A stretch of DNA of 6,407 bases from the NCBI GenBank assembly GCA_028692515.1, contig JAQUXG010000100.1, positions 1-6,407 on the forward strand, in the 5' to 3' direction. Below the pieces are notes generated by a model. That model saw nothing but the letters and a program-made list of their open reading frames with translations, was not told the origin of the DNA and made no database searches. Each line of letters opens with the position of its first letter. Position 1 is the stretch's first letter. A program made the position numbers and the translations under genes. The stretch comes from Kiritimatiellales bacterium. GTDB taxonomy: Bacteria > Verrucomicrobiota > Kiritimatiellia > Kiritimatiellales > Tichowtungiaceae. Below are positions 5,945 through 6,407 of the stretch, in pieces.

Positions 5945-6407
5945 ATGCTGACAAAATGTGCTGAATGGAAAGAACTTTCCAAACATTGGAAAAAAGTTGA
6001 ATCGCAACATCTGCGCGAGCTGTTTGCCGCCGACCCGCTCCGCGCGGAAACCTTTTCGCTGACCGCCTGCGATTTGCTTTTGGACTATTCCAAAAACCGC
6101 ATCACCGACGAAACGCTCTGCCTGCTGGTTGATCTGGCCGATGTGACCGGACTGCGCGGAAAAATTGAAGCCATGTTCACTGGCGAAAAAATCAACCGCA
6201 CCGAAGACCGCGCCGTACTGCACACCGCGTTGCGCGCTCCGCGCGGCACCCACGTGCTGGTCGATGGTGAAGATGTTATGCCCGGCATCCACGACGTGCT
6301 CGACCGCATGGAAGATTTCTCGAACCTCGTCCGTTCTGGCGAGTGGAAAGGCTACACCGGCAAGCCGATCAAAAACATCGTCAACATCGGCATCGGCGGC
6401 TCCGACC
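5945..6407 (+). CDS. pgi: Glucose-6-phosphate isomerase (partial, N-terminal 154 residues)
   Basis: This is the cytoplasmic glycolytic and gluconeogenic enzyme that interconverts glucose-6-phosphate and fructose-6-phosphate. The start MLTKCAEWKELSKHWKKVES aligns without a gap to the E. coli N-terminus (TAAWQALQKHFDEMKD). Strong family blocks follow: LLDYSKNRIT (45-54), GEKINRTEDRAVLHTALR (80-97), LVDGEDVMP (105-113), SGEWKGYTGK (131-140) and VNIGIGGSD (146-154), the start of the SIS sugar-phosphate-binding domain. The gene runs off the right edge with about 28% of the 549-residue E. coli length present, so the later catalytic residues cannot be seen. A GGAG ribosome binding site precedes the ATG. 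One copy of the TTCCAA-N3-TTGGAA palindrome lies at codons 11-16. Identification is firm. Confidence 0.97.
   Translation, partial: MLTKCAEWKELSKHWKKVESQHLRELFAADPLRAETFSLTACDLLLDYSKNRITDETLCLLVDLADVTGLRGKIEAMFTGEKINRTEDRAVLHTALRAPRGTHVLVDGEDVMPGIHDVLDRMEDFSNLVRSGEWKGYTGKPIKNIVNIGIGGSD
5977..5991. repeat. TTCCAA-N3-TTGGAA palindrome, copy 6 (in pgi)
   Basis: TTCCAAACATTGGAA is exact, with a TTT/AAAAA-type extension (5976-5994) identical to malQ copy 2 over 19 bp. It is read as SKHWKK (Pgi residues 12-17). It lies 32 bp inside the gene, close enough to the start to affect expression if bound or folded. Confidence 0.85.

Overview
The window looks like an ordinary housekeeping stretch of a Gram-negative bacterial chromosome. 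It holds five protein genes, two of them cut by the window edges. One gene codes for an outer-membrane-type lipoprotein protease, which fits a diderm organism. Moderate-to-high GC, AT-rich dispersed intergenic repeats and a recurrent short palindrome inside genes make me lean towards the Verrucomicrobiota/Kiritimatiellota/Lentisphaerota side of the PVC group. That placement is inference from general impression, not from a marker gene.

Layout. 1-818 (minus): N-terminal 272 residues of the redox-regulated chaperone Hsp33 (hslO), which runs off the left edge in its zinc-binding motif. 819-973: divergent hslO/malQ intergenic region filled largely by a long imperfect inverted repeat. 974-2485 (plus): 4-alpha-glucanotransferase (malQ, GH77), 503 aa, with the catalytic triad residues visible. 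2486-2569: short gap with a second, unrelated inverted repeat. 2570-3688 (plus): MscS-family mechanosensitive channel, 372 aa. 3685-5817 (minus): tail-specific protease Prc (S41A), 710 aa, a predicted lipoprotein, convergent with the channel gene and sharing overlapping stop codons with it. 5818-5944: divergent prc/pgi promoter region. 5945-6407 (plus): first 154 residues of glucose-6-phosphate isomerase (pgi), running off the right edge.

Gene relationships. MalQ and Pgi both belong to glucan/glucose-phosphate metabolism (MalQ releases glucose and remodels maltodextrins; Pgi interconverts glucose-6-P and fructose-6-P), but they are separated by two unrelated genes and are not an operon. Hsp33, MscS and Prc are stress or envelope quality-control proteins. 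I see no obvious joint system.

The most interesting signal is a 15-bp palindrome, TTCCAA-N3-TTGGAA, often extended by T's on the left and A's on the right. It occurs six times (five exact, one with a single mismatch), always inside coding sequence: five in malQ and one in pgi. It is read in all three codon phases, so its conservation must be at DNA or RNA level rather than peptide level. Two neighbouring pairs in malQ are both exactly 31 bp apart centre to centre. One copy lies in what looks like a small extra peptide next to the MalQ acid/base glutamate. Two copies in unrelated enzymes encode the same hexapeptide, SKHWKK. No dedicated defence, mobile or biosynthetic system was found.
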